Shown piece after piece: positions 17,350 to 29,530 of a stretch of 64,000 nt of DNA. The notes beneath the pieces are model-generated. The model was given only the letters and a program-made list of their open reading frames with translations. It was not told the origin of the DNA and made no database searches. This stretch comes from Marinobacter sp. SS13-12 (GTDB taxonomy: Bacteria; Pseudomonadota; Gammaproteobacteria; Pseudomonadales; Oleiphilaceae): contig NZ_JASSUA010000001.1 of assembly GCF_030227115.1 (NCBI RefSeq), positions 1,426,001 through 1,490,000 on the forward strand, in the 5' to 3' direction. The position numbers were made by a program, and so were the translations under genes. Within the stretch, counting starts at the first letter, position 1. Every line of letters starts with the position of its first letter.

Positions 17350-17376
17350 CAGTGCTCTCCTCCGGGCCGGAACCGA

Positions 17377-19119
<1,743 letters not shown>

Positions 19120-19161
19120 TTAAGAGTCCCTCTAGGTTTCTCTTCTTTACCCTCATGAACA

Positions 19162-19175
19162 TTGATTAATGTCAG
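19162..19175. promoter_or_regulatory. Anr/Dnr-type box upstream of nirS
   Basis: TTGATTAATGTCAG fits TTGAT-N4-GTCAA with a final mismatch. It lies 61-74 bases before the nirS start, consistent with activation at about -41. Confidence 0.7.
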
Positions 19176-19246
19176 ATGTTTGTTTTTTGTCCAGCGTTTA
19201 CCCAAAGGTGGGTACACCCAAAGAGTTCTGGCATTGGCTGGTTGTT

Positions 19247-19260
19247 TTAACCAATATCAA
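19247..19260. promoter_or_regulatory. Anr/Dnr-type box upstream of nirC
   Basis: TTAACCAATATCAA matches the ATCAA half site exactly and the other half with one change. It precedes the plus-strand nirC-nirF unit, about 57 bases before the preferred nirC start. It also rules out translation beginning at the ATG at 19263, which would fall too close to the activator site. Confidence 0.6.
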
Positions 19261-19316
19261 GGATGGCATTTGGCAGGGTCGTCAGGATGCGGGTAATACG
19301 TGGGAGGAAGCAGGGA

Positions 19317-19682
19317 TTGAACAGAGTCTGGTTGGCAGGTCAAAGGCGAAATCGGGTTATCAGCATGCTCTGTGCCGGTCTGTTTTTTGCCCCTGCGGTG
19401 CTGCTTGGTAGTGAGGACGGCAATGCTCCGCCTCAGCAGGCCCGGCTGGCAAACCTGGTGATTCAGGATTGCGGTTCCTGTCACGGGCTGACTCTTCGTG
19501 GTGGGCTCGGCCCGCCATTGCGACCGGAGAATCTCGGACATCTGCCAGTGGAGGCTATTGCCGCCATTGTCAGCGAGGGCGTCCCGGGTTCCGCCATGCC
19601 GCCCTGGAAACCGCTGTTATCCCCTGAAGAGATTCGCTGGATCAGCGAACAGTTGAAATCCGGTGCGCTGGTTTCGCCCTGA
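19317..19682 (+). CDS. nirC: NirC, small periplasmic cytochrome c
   Basis: About 121 residues: a signal peptide (charged start, then MLCAGLFFAPAVLLG), one c-type haem motif CGSCHG and a late Met segment (SAMPPWKPLLS). NirC serves as an electron carrier for NirS or for haem d1 maturation. The start is uncertain. A TTG at 19317 has GGAGG 9 bases upstream and gives a good signal peptide, whereas the ATG at 19263 lies 3 bases after the Anr/Dnr box and the ATG at 19416 would remove most of the signal. It is transcribed divergently from nirS and followed by nirF 26 bases later. Confidence 0.85.
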   Translation: MNRVWLAGQRRNRVISMLCAGLFFAPAVLLGSEDGNAPPQQARLANLVIQDCGSCHGLTLRGGLGPPLRPENLGHLPVEAIAAIVSEGVPGSAMPPWKPLLSPEEIRWISEQLKSGALVSP

Positions 19683-19708
19683 GGGCCAATCTGGAGGAAT
19701 GATCAATC

Positions 19709-20926
19709 ATGGATCTAAAGTTCAAGGCGCCCTGCAAGTTGCTGTTGGCATTGCTTCTGGCCTTTGGCCTGAGCGGTTGTCAGGCACTCTCAGGATCAGA
19801 CTCCCGCCCCCACATCATGGGTACCGGTGATCTGGGACTGATCGTTGAGCGCGCGACTGGTTCGGTGCTGGTCATCAATACATCCCGCCATGAAGTACTG
19901 GGCCGCATTGAGGGCCTGGGGGATCTGTCCCATGCATCCGTGGTCTATTCCAGGGACGCCCGCTACGGGTACGTGTTCGGTCGGGACGGTGGCCTCACAA
20001 AGGTGGACCTGTTGAGCCAATCCATTGTCGACAGGGTTATCCAGTCCGGTAACAGCATCGGCGGTGCGATTTCACAGGATGGCCGCTATGTGGCGGTGTC
20101 CAACTACGAGCCGGGTGGCGTGAAAGTGTTTGACAGCCAGACCATGGAGCTGGTGGCAGATGTACCTGCTACATACACCAGCGGGCACGGTGAGACCGGC
20201 CAATCGAAAACCGTCGGTCTGGTGGACGCGCCAGGGAACCTGTTTGTGTTCAGCCTGTTTGAGGCGGGAGAGATCTGGACCCTCGACATGAGTGACGAAA
20301 CCGCTGAAATCACCCGTTTCGAGGCAGGCGAGTCGCCATACGATGCCTTGATCACCCCGGATGGCCGTTACTACATTGCGGGCCTGTTTGGAGAAGATGG
20401 CTTGTCGCTGCTGGATATGTGGAATCCGGAGCAGGGTGTGACAGAAATTTTGCCGGATTATGGCAAGGGTGAGCAGAAGCTGCCGGTGTACAAGATGCCT
20501 CATCTTGAGGGCTGGGCCATCGCCGACGGACGGGCTTTTGTACCGGCTGTGGGCCACCATCAGGTGCTGGTGGCCGATATGACGGACTGGTCACTGGTCG
20601 ATCGAATTCCGGTCCAGGGCCAGCCGGTGTTTGTGATGGCCAGCCCGGACAATCGCCAGATCTGGGTGAGCTTTGCCCACCCGGATAACGATGTGGTACA
20701 GGTGATTGATTCGCAAACCCGGGAAATTATCCGCACGCTGGAACCCGGCGAGGCGGTTCTGCACATGGAGTTTACCCCCCGGGGCGAAGAAGTGTGGGTG
20801 TCAGCGAGGGACAGCAACCGGGTGACCGTTTACAACACCCGCACTCTCGAGCCGGTCGCAACGCTCAGAGCCGAGAAACCCAGTGGCATCTTTTTCACTA
20901 GCCGGGCCCATGCACTTGGTCTTTGA
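19709..20926 (+). CDS. nirF: NirF, haem d1 maturation lipoprotein
   Basis: A 405-residue d1-type propeller protein without a cytochrome c domain. The N-terminus is a lipoprotein signal with lipobox LSGC (Cys at about 24), so it is predicted to be membrane-anchored in the periplasm. Repeated propeller blade patterns such as ISQDGRYVAVSNYEPGG and ITPDGRYYIAGLF are clear, and His residues in YKMPHLEGW and AVGHHQVLV are candidates for haem binding. NirF is required for a late step of haem d1 synthesis. GGAGG lies 11 bases before the ATG. Confidence 0.92.
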   Translation: MDLKFKAPCKLLLALLLAFGLSGCQALSGSDSRPHIMGTGDLGLIVERATGSVLVINTSRHEVLGRIEGLGDLSHASVVYSRDARYGYVFGRDGGLTKVDLLSQSIVDRVIQSGNSIGGAISQDGRYVAVSNYEPGGVKVFDSQTMELVADVPATYTSGHGETGQSKTVGLVDAPGNLFVFSLFEAGEIWTLDMSDETAEITRFEAGESPYDALITPDGRYYIAGLFGEDGLSLLDMWNPEQGVTEILPDYGKGEQKLPVYKMPHLEGWAIADGRAFVPAVGHHQVLVADMTDWSLVDRIPVQGQPVFVMASPDNRQIWVSFAHPDNDVVQVIDSQTREIIRTLEPGEAVLHMEFTPRGEEVWVSARDSNRVTVYNTRTLEPVATLRAEKPSGIFFTSRAHALGL

Positions 20927-21677
20927 ATCGCGGTGGGCATTGCCTGGCCTTGCGATGGCCGTGTTGTTTGCCGCCCATGCCGGCGCTGAAAGCGCGCGGA
21001 TTCCGATCGGGATTGAGACTGCCACCGGTGCTGCGACGGTATCGCGCTACCGCTTGACGGAGTATCTGCGCTCACGGGGCTGCGAAGCCGACATCCGGGT
21101 CGGCGCCTCGGCGCCGGGCCTTGCGCTGGCTTTTTTGCCGGGCATCCCCGGGGATGCTGAGCCAGCACCGGTACTGGAGGCGGTGAACCGGGATGGCAAT
21201 CTTCCGGTTGCGGTCTGGGTCACCCGCAGGACAGCCGGGGTGAGAAGTCTCAGTGAACTGCAGGGTCGTGACCTTGCCACAGTTGCCGGCCGCGATCCCC
21301 TGGGTGCGAGCCTGCCGCTGGTGGCGCTGAAGAAAGAGGGCATCGTGCCCGAGCCCGGTCAGTTATACGAAGCAGGTGACTACAGCTCTGCGCTGGGGTT
21401 ATTGCTCCATAACAATACCTACGCTGCGGTTTCGGAGCTCGGGTTCGTGGAGCCTTTCCTGACCCGGAACAGCCTTGTGGTGAGCTGGTCCGGGGAGCCG
21501 ACAATGGCGGCAGGCTGGTACCGGCAGGCCGGCTGGAACCACACTGTAGAGGCCTGTGAGCAGGCATTGGCCACATTAAAACGGGCAGATGATCGGCAAA
21601 GGTTCGCGATCTTCCCTGAATGGGTATACGGCTTTGCCTTACCCGACCGTCAGACTTCAAAGGATACAACCCAATGA
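20910..21677 (+). CDS. PhnD-like periplasmic substrate-binding protein
   Basis: About 255 residues. A signal peptide (ALPGLAMAVLFAAHAGA) precedes a type-2 periplasmic binding fold resembling the PhnD (phosphate/phosphonate) family: VTRRTAGVRSLSELQGRDLATV is the usual second-domain entry, followed by GLLLHNNTYAAVSELGF. The ATG at 20910 overlaps the end of nirF by 17 bases and the stop overlaps nirQ as ATGA, so it is embedded in the nir operon. There is no ABC permease or ATPase beside it, which argues against simple phosphonate uptake. Its job in nitrite respiration is unknown; sensing or cofactor binding are possibilities only. Confidence 0.68.
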   Translation: MHLVFESRWALPGLAMAVLFAAHAGAESARIPIGIETATGAATVSRYRLTEYLRSRGCEADIRVGASAPGLALAFLPGIPGDAEPAPVLEAVNRDGNLPVAVWVTRRTAGVRSLSELQGRDLATVAGRDPLGASLPLVALKKEGIVPEPGQLYEAGDYSSALGLLLHNNTYAAVSELGFVEPFLTRNSLVVSWSGEPTMAAGWYRQAGWNHTVEACEQALATLKRADDRQRFAIFPEWVYGFALPDRQTSKDTTQ

Positions 21678-22462
21678 CGTTTTACCAGGCTGCAGGCAAC
21701 GAAATAGAACTCTTTCAAGCCGCGGCAAATAACGGATTGCCTGTGCTCATCAAGGGGCCAACCGGCTGCGGCAAGACCCGCTTTGTCCGGTTCATGGCCG
21801 AAAAACTCGGGCGGCCGGTGTATACGGTTGCCTGCCACGATGACCTGACTGCCGCCGACCTGGTGGGCCGACACCTTATCGGCCCCGATGGCACTTACTG
21901 GCAGGACGGGCCTCTGACCCGGGCAGTGCGCGAAGGTGGCATCTGCTACCTTGATGAAGTGGTGGAGGCCCGCAAGGACACGACCGTTGTCCTGCACCCA
22001 CTGGCGGACGACCGTCGGGAACTGCCGATCGAGCGCACCGGAGAGGTGCTGAAAGCGGCACCCGGTTTCATGCTCGTGGTGTCCTACAACCCCGGTTACC
22101 AGAGCCTGCTGAAAGGGATGAAGCCCAGCACCCGGCAACGCTTTGTCTCGATGAGTTTTGATTACCCGGATGCCGGGACAGAGCAGACCATTGTAATCGA
22201 GGAGTCCGGTTGCGATCGGGAGTTGGCGGAGCAACTGGTGAATCTGGCCCGGTCAGTTCGTAACCTCAAGGATCACGATCTGGAGGAGGCCGCTTCGACA
22301 CGCCTGCTGATTCATACTGCCCATCTGATCAGGGCCGGCGTGCCCATCACGGAAGCCTGTCGGGCCGGGATGATAGAGCCATTGTCGGACGACGAAGCAA
22401 CAGTCAGCGCACTCATGGAGGTGGTTTATGCCGTATTCGGGAAGTCAGACGAAGGCCAGTAG
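21674..22462 (+). CDS. nirQ: NirQ/NorQ, MoxR-type AAA+ ATPase
   Basis: A 262-residue AAA+ protein of the MoxR group. Walker A GPTGCGKT at residues 28-35; Walker B GGICYLDEV at about 88-96; sensor-1 region VVSYNPGYQS; arginine-rich KPSTRQRFV near the C-terminal domain. Together with NorD (23666-25489) it forms a chaperone pair needed to activate nitric oxide reductase, probably by metal insertion. The ATG overlaps the preceding stop, so it is co-translated with the nirC-nirF unit. The next gene starts inside its 3' end. Confidence 0.93.
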   Translation: MTFYQAAGNEIELFQAAANNGLPVLIKGPTGCGKTRFVRFMAEKLGRPVYTVACHDDLTAADLVGRHLIGPDGTYWQDGPLTRAVREGGICYLDEVVEARKDTTVVLHPLADDRRELPIERTGEVLKAAPGFMLVVSYNPGYQSLLKGMKPSTRQRFVSMSFDYPDAGTEQTIVIEESGCDRELAEQLVNLARSVRNLKDHDLEEAASTRLLIHTAHLIRAGVPITEACRAGMIEPLSDDEATVSALMEVVYAVFGKSDEGQ

Positions 22463-22802
22463 TGGGGCAGTCGTCCCTGTTGTCTGGTACCTGTTGAACC
22501 TGCTGGCCCTGCCGGTGATCGGATTCGCGGTACTGTTGTGGCTGTTTTTGAATACTGAGCAGGCATCAACCATACGACGGGCCCACGTACGGGCAACATT
22601 TTATATGTCGATCATTGGTGCAGTACTGATTTTCAGCGGTGTAGGGGTGTTCTGGCTGCTGTTTGGTAACACCGGCAACTTCTGGACCGGTGCCATTGTC
22701 TGGTCCATCGTTCTGCATACGTCGTTTGTGCTGTGGGGGATGATCGCTCTGGCTCAGGCTATTGGGGACAAGCCTCCTTATTTTCCCGGGAAATATCGAT
22801 AA
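22428..22802 (+). CDS. Small membrane protein co-expressed with nirQ
   Basis: A 124-residue protein with about three hydrophobic helices (about 17-42, 57-80 and 88-112) and a polar ending (DKPPYFPGKYR). It begins 35 bases before the nirQ stop in another frame, with GGAGG 6 bases upstream of its ATG, so the overlap looks real. I do not recognise the family. Its place between nirQ and the converging norF suggests a role in nitrite or NO reductase assembly. Confidence 0.65.
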   Translation: MPYSGSQTKASSGAVVPVVWYLLNLLALPVIGFAVLLWLFLNTEQASTIRRAHVRATFYMSIIGAVLIFSGVGVFWLLFGNTGNFWTGAIVWSIVLHTSFVLWGMIALAQAIGDKPPYFPGKYR

Positions 22803-22836
22803 CAGCAGAGGTCTGGTTGCTGGTTGCGCAAAGCTT

Positions 22837-23076
22837 TCAGCTTAACCAGTGAAAGACCGCCAAACCTGTAACCACAACCGGTGCCCATGCCTGTGCAGCG
22901 AAGCGCCAACCAGCGGGTGCCTTGCGCATTTCCATGAAATGATCGACCAGCAGAAGCGCTTTCACGATGACCAGTGCAAACACCAGCCACACCAGAACGG
23001 AAGCGTCGGCGCCTGCCTGCAAGGCAATCACCGGCGTCATTGTGCAAACCATCAGGGCAATGTAGACCGCTAGCAT
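22837..23076 (-). CDS. norF: NorF-like subunit (cytochrome oxidase IV type)
   Basis: A 79-residue protein with two or three hydrophobic helices and the central VLVWLVFALVIVKALLLVDHFMEMRKAP, which matches the cytochrome-c-oxidase-subunit-IV/NorF type. NorF works with NorE to give full NO reductase activity. AAGGAGG lies 7 bases before the ATG. It is the last gene of the nor operon, 12 bases after norE. Confidence 0.8.
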   Translation of the reverse strand: MLAVYIALMVCTMTPVIALQAGADASVLVWLVFALVIVKALLLVDHFMEMRKAPAGWRFAAQAWAPVVVTGLAVFHWLS

Positions 23077-23088
23077 TTGCTCTCCTCC

Positions 23089-23661
23089 TTACGCCAGCAC
23101 ATACAGCATCGGAAACAACACCAGCCACACCAGGTCCACCATGTGCCAGTAGGATGCACCGGACTCCATGCCGTTCATGTCGTCCCCGTTGTAGTCGCCC
23201 CGCTTAACCTTCACTGCCAGTACAACCAGAATGATCTGGCCCAGTATCACGTGCATGAAGTGAAAGAAGGTGAGGAAGAAATAGAACATGAAGAAGGTGT
23301 CGGTACCGAGGTTGTAGCCGCTGCCGTAGAGGTCTGCGTATTCCCAGAGTTTGCCGAAGGTGTAGATGCAGGAGGCTGCGATGGCGCCCCAGAGTAACAA
23401 GGTGATGCCCGGCTGGCGGTGGCGCAGGCGGTGGACGGCGACGGCTACCAGGTAGCTGGCGGTGATCAGACCGATGGTGTTGACCAGGCCGGTCCAGGGA
23501 TGCAGTACCTGTCGGCCGGCGCTGAAGGTTTCCGGGTCGAGGCTGCGGGCGACGCCGAAGCCGATGAACAGGATGCCGAATACCGCCAGTTCCGCAAAGA
23601 TAAAGAACCAGACCGCGAGGTCTCCGGGCAGGTGACGGGTTATCGGGTCGGAAGCTTGCAT
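23089..23661 (-). CDS. norE: NorE, haem-copper oxidase subunit III homologue
   Basis: A 190-residue five-helix protein of the cytochrome c oxidase subunit III family. Features: LPGDLAVWFFIFAELAVFGILF (helix 1), the FFLTFFHFMHVILGQIIL block, and the final SGASYWHMVDLVWLVLFPMLYVLA characteristic of subunit III. In denitrifiers NorE/NirO is linked to NO reductase rather than oxidase. Four bases separate it from the norD stop; no clear ribosome site is seen, so its translation may depend on norD. Confidence 0.88.
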   Translation of the reverse strand: MQASDPITRHLPGDLAVWFFIFAELAVFGILFIGFGVARSLDPETFSAGRQVLHPWTGLVNTIGLITASYLVAVAVHRLRHRQPGITLLLWGAIAASCIYTFGKLWEYADLYGSGYNLGTDTFFMFYFFLTFFHFMHVILGQIILVVLAVKVKRGDYNGDDMNGMESGASYWHMVDLVWLVLFPMLYVLA

Positions 23662-23665
23662 GGGG

Positions 23666-25489
23666 TTAGCGGGTCAGGTTCATGTAGAGTTTTGGCAGCT
23701 GCAGCGGCAGCTGCACCGGGTCCTTGATGACCACGAAATGGTTGCTGCCAAAGACATAGGGCAGGTATTCGTTGGCGTCGTCGTCGATGGTGACGCAGAA
23801 GGGGGTCAGGCCTGCTTTGTGGGCTTCCTGGACGGCCATTCGGGTGTCTTCCACGCCGTACCGGCCCTCGTACAGGTCCAGGTCATTGGGTTTGCCATCA
23901 GTGAGCAGGAGCAGGATTTTCTGATGTTCGTGGCGGCCCTGAAGCAATCGGGTGGCCTGCCGGATGGCGGCGCCCATGCGGGTGTAGTAACCGGGTTCCA
24001 GTGCCTGGATGCGGCCGCGGCTGATGTCATTGTAGGGCTCGTCGAACGCCTTGATGTGATGGAAGCGCACGTGGTCCCGGCGGCGTGACGAGAAGGCGAA
24101 AATCGCAAACGGGTCCCTGCTTGCCTGCAGGGCCTCGCTGAGCAGTTGCAAGCCGTCCCGGGCAATGTCGATGACCCGCTGGCTGTTGTTGATGAAGGTA
24201 TCCGTGGACATCGAGATGTCCGCCAGGATCAGGCATGCCAAATCCCGCTGGTTCTGTTTGCAACGGCGAAACAGCTTCTGGTCGATGACCCCGGTGCCCC
24301 GGCGATGCTGGACTTCCCGTTCCATGCAGGCGTCCATGTCCAGTTCCTCGCCTTCGGTCTGCCGGCGTTCCCATTGCCGGAGTGGTTTCAGGGCACTGAA
24401 CTGACGGCGCAGCCTCGTGGCAGATTGCGACAGGTGGTCCGGCAGCCTGGTCGGAATTGATTCCTTGCTCAGCATGGGCTGCAGGCAACAGAAATTTTCC
24501 CGGTAGCTCTGGCTGCGCCAGTCCCATTCCGGCAGATGGATGCCGGGCCCCAGGTGCAGGTCGTCGTTTTCTTCAGAGGGCAGGTCCAGATCAAACTTGA
24601 TGGCGGAGGACGCCTCCCGGCGGTCTTTGGAGACAGAAATCATGTCCATGTCATCGGCCACGGCATCGGCATCGTCCTCTTTGGTATCGTCGCTGGCACG
24701 GTCTACGGGAATAAACTCGCTCCAGGAGAACAGGCTTTCCAGGCGGAACAGCATCAGGCCCTGGTCTTTGTCGAAGGCATCCACTCGTTCTGCACGCCGG
24801 CGCTTGCGTTTTTTAGCCAAGCCTCCCGGCGTCGACGTCAGGTTATCGTCACCAATGATCTGGCCGGTGACCTTGCCAAGCGCAAGGGTGGGATAAAGCC
24901 AGATGATAACCGGCCAGGGATCGGACTCCGCCCGGGGCAGGGTTTCTACGCTGCCAGGATCGATCAGTGCCCGGCGAATGGCCTCTTCGCGGCGCCCTTC
25001 GGCCGCTGGCAGGGAATCAGGGGTTGGGCGCCATTGCAGGGTGTGGCGCACCAGCCGCTGGTAAACCGGTTCCAGCCCCGGCCATGTGGCCAGCAGGGTC
25101 TGGACCATGGCCTGGTTGCCGGTCAGCCAGTCGGAATCGGTGAGCTCACCAAGAGAAGCCAGCGCCGCCAGCCAGAGGTACAGGTCACGGTTAACTTTTT
25201 TCGAGGGAAACAGCGCCAGGCGCTCTGGCAGTCGAAGGCTCTGTTCATCACGCCAGGCCAGTTCAAACTTTTTGTGGGTGCCCGCCAGTTTTTGCAGGAA
25301 TCGGCGGCGGGTACGGAAATGTCGGGGTTCGGCGGTGACCAGGCTCAGCGCCGGGTCACCACCCAGCGCCCGAAACAGGACGCCCAGGGTTCGCGCTTCA
25401 TCTTTCAGATGAACCGCGTGCTCCGGGAACTCGCCCATGGCTTGCCGGGTAATGTACTCGTGCCACTTGAAGCCTACCCACTCTTCCAT
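23666..25489 (-). CDS. norD: NorD, von Willebrand A-domain activation protein
   Basis: A 607-residue cytoplasmic protein. The C-terminal third is a von Willebrand factor A domain with the metal-ion-dependent adhesion motif DISMS (Asp at about 424) and later TDGKPND. The middle is acidic (DDTKEDDADAVADDMDM). NorD pairs with the AAA+ protein NirQ/NorQ, encoded 1.2 kb away on the other strand, to activate NO reductase. It lies 15 bases after the polyferredoxin gene and 4 bases before norE. Confidence 0.92.
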   Translation of the reverse strand: MEEWVGFKWHEYITRQAMGEFPEHAVHLKDEARTLGVLFRALGGDPALSLVTAEPRHFRTRRRFLQKLAGTHKKFELAWRDEQSLRLPERLALFPSKKVNRDLYLWLAALASLGELTDSDWLTGNQAMVQTLLATWPGLEPVYQRLVRHTLQWRPTPDSLPAAEGRREEAIRRALIDPGSVETLPRAESDPWPVIIWLYPTLALGKVTGQIIGDDNLTSTPGGLAKKRKRRRAERVDAFDKDQGLMLFRLESLFSWSEFIPVDRASDDTKEDDADAVADDMDMISVSKDRREASSAIKFDLDLPSEENDDLHLGPGIHLPEWDWRSQSYRENFCCLQPMLSKESIPTRLPDHLSQSATRLRRQFSALKPLRQWERRQTEGEELDMDACMEREVQHRRGTGVIDQKLFRRCKQNQRDLACLILADISMSTDTFINNSQRVIDIARDGLQLLSEALQASRDPFAIFAFSSRRRDHVRFHHIKAFDEPYNDISRGRIQALEPGYYTRMGAAIRQATRLLQGRHEHQKILLLLTDGKPNDLDLYEGRYGVEDTRMAVQEAHKAGLTPFCVTIDDDANEYLPYVFGSNHFVVIKDPVQLPLQLPKLYMNLTR

Positions 25490-25504
25490 TTCAACTCCTC
25501 AGGT

Positions 25505-26455
25505 TCAGGCGCTTTGCTGGCGTGGGGATGGATCAACCTGGCGAACCGGAATCAGAACGGTCTGTTTGCCAGGTTCACCGGGCTCCCAGCTCAGCAGGGA
25601 ACCTTCCGGATTGTTCTTCTGCACCTCGCGGCAGGCGCTGACACACTGCAGGCACTGGGTGCAGGTGAACTTAGCCCGCTTGTGGCTTCGTGTAGGTAGC
25701 CGCATCGGGCAGGCTTCGTCGCAGGCTTTGGTGCAGTCGCGACAGGCAGCAGCCCGTTCGGTATCAAAAGTGACAACCTTGCCTTTGCCATTGGTCATCC
25801 AGGCGATGCTCTGGACCACCCCGAAGGCGCAGCCGTATTTGCAGAACAGATGTCGGGCGAACAGGAAATCAAGGGTGAACAGTGACGTGGCCACGGCCAG
25901 GAAAATGGCCGGGTAAAGCGCCAGGTTGCCAGTAACCAGATCCGTATATAAAGGGATTGGTGGTAACAGGTAAGACAGCATGGCCAGCGCCCAGGAGAAG
26001 CCGATCAGTGCGCATGCCAGTGTCAGGCCAGCCCAGTGCAGTGCCTTTCCCCTCCGGCCCTTTTTCAGTGCCTCATACAATGTGGGGCGGCCGGTAATCC
26101 GGGTCATCAAATGATTGATGGTTTCTACAACCGAAAAGTGCGGACAAAGCCAACCGCAATAAATCCGCCCCCACTTCCAGGCGATCCAGAGTACCAGCGG
26201 AACCAGGAGTGTAATGGGGAGTATGAACCAGAACAGGATCTGCCCGGCCACTTCGGCCGGTGAACTCTGGCTGACCCAGGCCAGCTCGAGATTGAATGAA
26301 AGGGGAAACCCGAAAAGTATGAAGTGGGTTTCCGTAAGATCGTATCGGAAAATATTGAGCACCGGCGCAAGCAGAAACAGCCCGAAGAAAGCGGTGCGTG
26401 TCAGCAACCGTTTCTTCTGGAGAGTGTCCTTGTTCGGGAGTGTCTGCTCATGCAC
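25505..26455 (-). CDS. Membrane polyferredoxin, NapH/CcoG-like
   Basis: A 316-residue protein with about four or five helices, a CGWLCP motif after helix 3 (the NapH/NosR/CcoG signature), a CKYGC motif, and two C-terminal 4Fe-4S motifs CRDCTKACDEACP and CTQCLQCVSACR. It should carry electrons or aid cofactor assembly at the inner membrane. The gene sits between norB and norD in what is otherwise a standard norCBD operon. It may feed electrons to, or help metallate, NO reductase; the sequence does not tell which. Confidence 0.82.
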   Translation of the reverse strand: MHEQTLPNKDTLQKKRLLTRTAFFGLFLLAPVLNIFRYDLTETHFILFGFPLSFNLELAWVSQSSPAEVAGQILFWFILPITLLVPLVLWIAWKWGRIYCGWLCPHFSVVETINHLMTRITGRPTLYEALKKGRRGKALHWAGLTLACALIGFSWALAMLSYLLPPIPLYTDLVTGNLALYPAIFLAVATSLFTLDFLFARHLFCKYGCAFGVVQSIAWMTNGKGKVVTFDTERAAACRDCTKACDEACPMRLPTRSHKRAKFTCTQCLQCVSACREVQKNNPEGSLLSWEPGEPGKQTVLIPVRQVDPSPRQQSA

Positions 26456-26512
26456 GGTAAATGTCCGTTGGGGGGTAGGCAGGCCGGAGCGATGGGCCCC
26501 GGCCTGCGGTTA

Positions 26513-28388
<1,876 letters not shown>

Positions 28389-28461
28389 GGGTCTCTCTCC
28401 TTGGTCTTTTATGAAGTACCTGACTGCCCTGCTAGGATATAAAGATGCATCCCTAATGCTG

Positions 28462-28475
28462 TTGACCATTGTCAA
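28462..28475. promoter_or_regulatory. Dnr/Anr box upstream of norC
   Basis: TTGACCATTGTCAA is a perfect TTGAC-N4-GTCAA palindrome, the best such box in the window. Its distance to norC suggests NO-dependent activation of the nor operon. Confidence 0.85.
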
Positions 28476-28582
28476 GCATGTCGGGAGATTTCACCATTGC
28501 GCTGGGGAGTTACCTCTGGAGGGGTAGGTGATAGACTTCGCACCCTGTCTGTCCCTGAAAATGCTGTCTACATGGAGTGCTG

Positions 28583-29503
28583 ATGGCCGCTGCGTTTGCT
28601 CTTTTTCTGAAGCTGATTCCGCTCTATGTAACGGTGACCCTCGGCTGGATTGCGGGTCGGTATCTGGAAGCGAGCGGCAAGCATATTGCCGGCATCATGC
28701 TTTATATCATGACGCCATCGGTGGTGTTTGCTGGCGTCATGGCGGCTCCTCTGTCGGCGGAAGTGATCCTGCTGCCGTTTCTGACGTTCACCATGTGTTG
28801 TGTCATCGGCTTTGTGCATCTGGTGATTGCCAAACGGATAATCACGGACGACAGTGCCAGTCTCATTCCACTGTCGGTGGGAACCGGTAATACGGGGTAC
28901 TTCGGCATACCGGTAGCCCTGTTGTTATTCGGTCAGGAAGGGCTGGCGCTCTATATTGTGTGCATGCTGGGGACAACGCTGTTCGAGAATTCCGTCGGCT
29001 TTTACCTGGCGGCCAGGGGGCGTTACAGCCTGAAAGATGCCCTGGTGCGGGTCGCGAGGCTGCCGTCGGTATACGCGTTCGTTCTGGCGGTAATGTTGAA
29101 TCTTTCGGGCTTCTCCATCCCCGATGTGTTCACGCCCCTGTTCGACAACCTGCGCGGGGCTTACAGCATCCTGGGCATGATGATTATCGGCATGGGCATT
29201 CTCAGTTTCCGCGGGCTGGCGGGCAATCTTCGCTTCACCGGCCTGGCCTTTTTCGGCAAATTCGTGTCCTGGCCGATAGCGGCCATGGCATTCTGGTGGC
29301 TGGACGCCAGCTTCTTCGGCATCTACAACCTTGCCGTGTACCAGGCGTTCTTCCTGATCTCCATAACGCCGATTGCCGCCAATACAGTGGTCATTGCCAC
29401 GCTGCTGGATACCGCTCCGAAACAGGCCGCGGGCACGGCCTTGCTGAGTACGCTGTTCGCGCTGGCGTTTATCCCGGTGATGGTGGCGTTGGTTATCCCC
29501 TGA
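28583..29503 (+). CDS. AEC-family transporter (auxin efflux carrier type)
   Basis: A 306-residue protein with about ten helices, the Gly/Asn-rich core GTGNTGYFGIPVALLLFG (about residues 100-117) and a C-terminal NTVVIATLLDTAPKQAAGTALLSTL block, both typical of the AEC/membrane transport protein family. Members export small acids such as malate. The ATG at 28583 has GGAG 6 bases upstream; a GTG two codons earlier is less likely. It is divergent from norC and no substrate can be inferred. Confidence 0.8.
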   Translation: MAAAFALFLKLIPLYVTVTLGWIAGRYLEASGKHIAGIMLYIMTPSVVFAGVMAAPLSAEVILLPFLTFTMCCVIGFVHLVIAKRIITDDSASLIPLSVGTGNTGYFGIPVALLLFGQEGLALYIVCMLGTTLFENSVGFYLAARGRYSLKDALVRVARLPSVYAFVLAVMLNLSGFSIPDVFTPLFDNLRGAYSILGMMIIGMGILSFRGLAGNLRFTGLAFFGKFVSWPIAAMAFWWLDASFFGIYNLAVYQAFFLISITPIAANTVVIATLLDTAPKQAAGTALLSTLFALAFIPVMVALVIP

Positions 29504-29530
29504 CTGAAGGCTGATCCGTAATTCCGGTTC

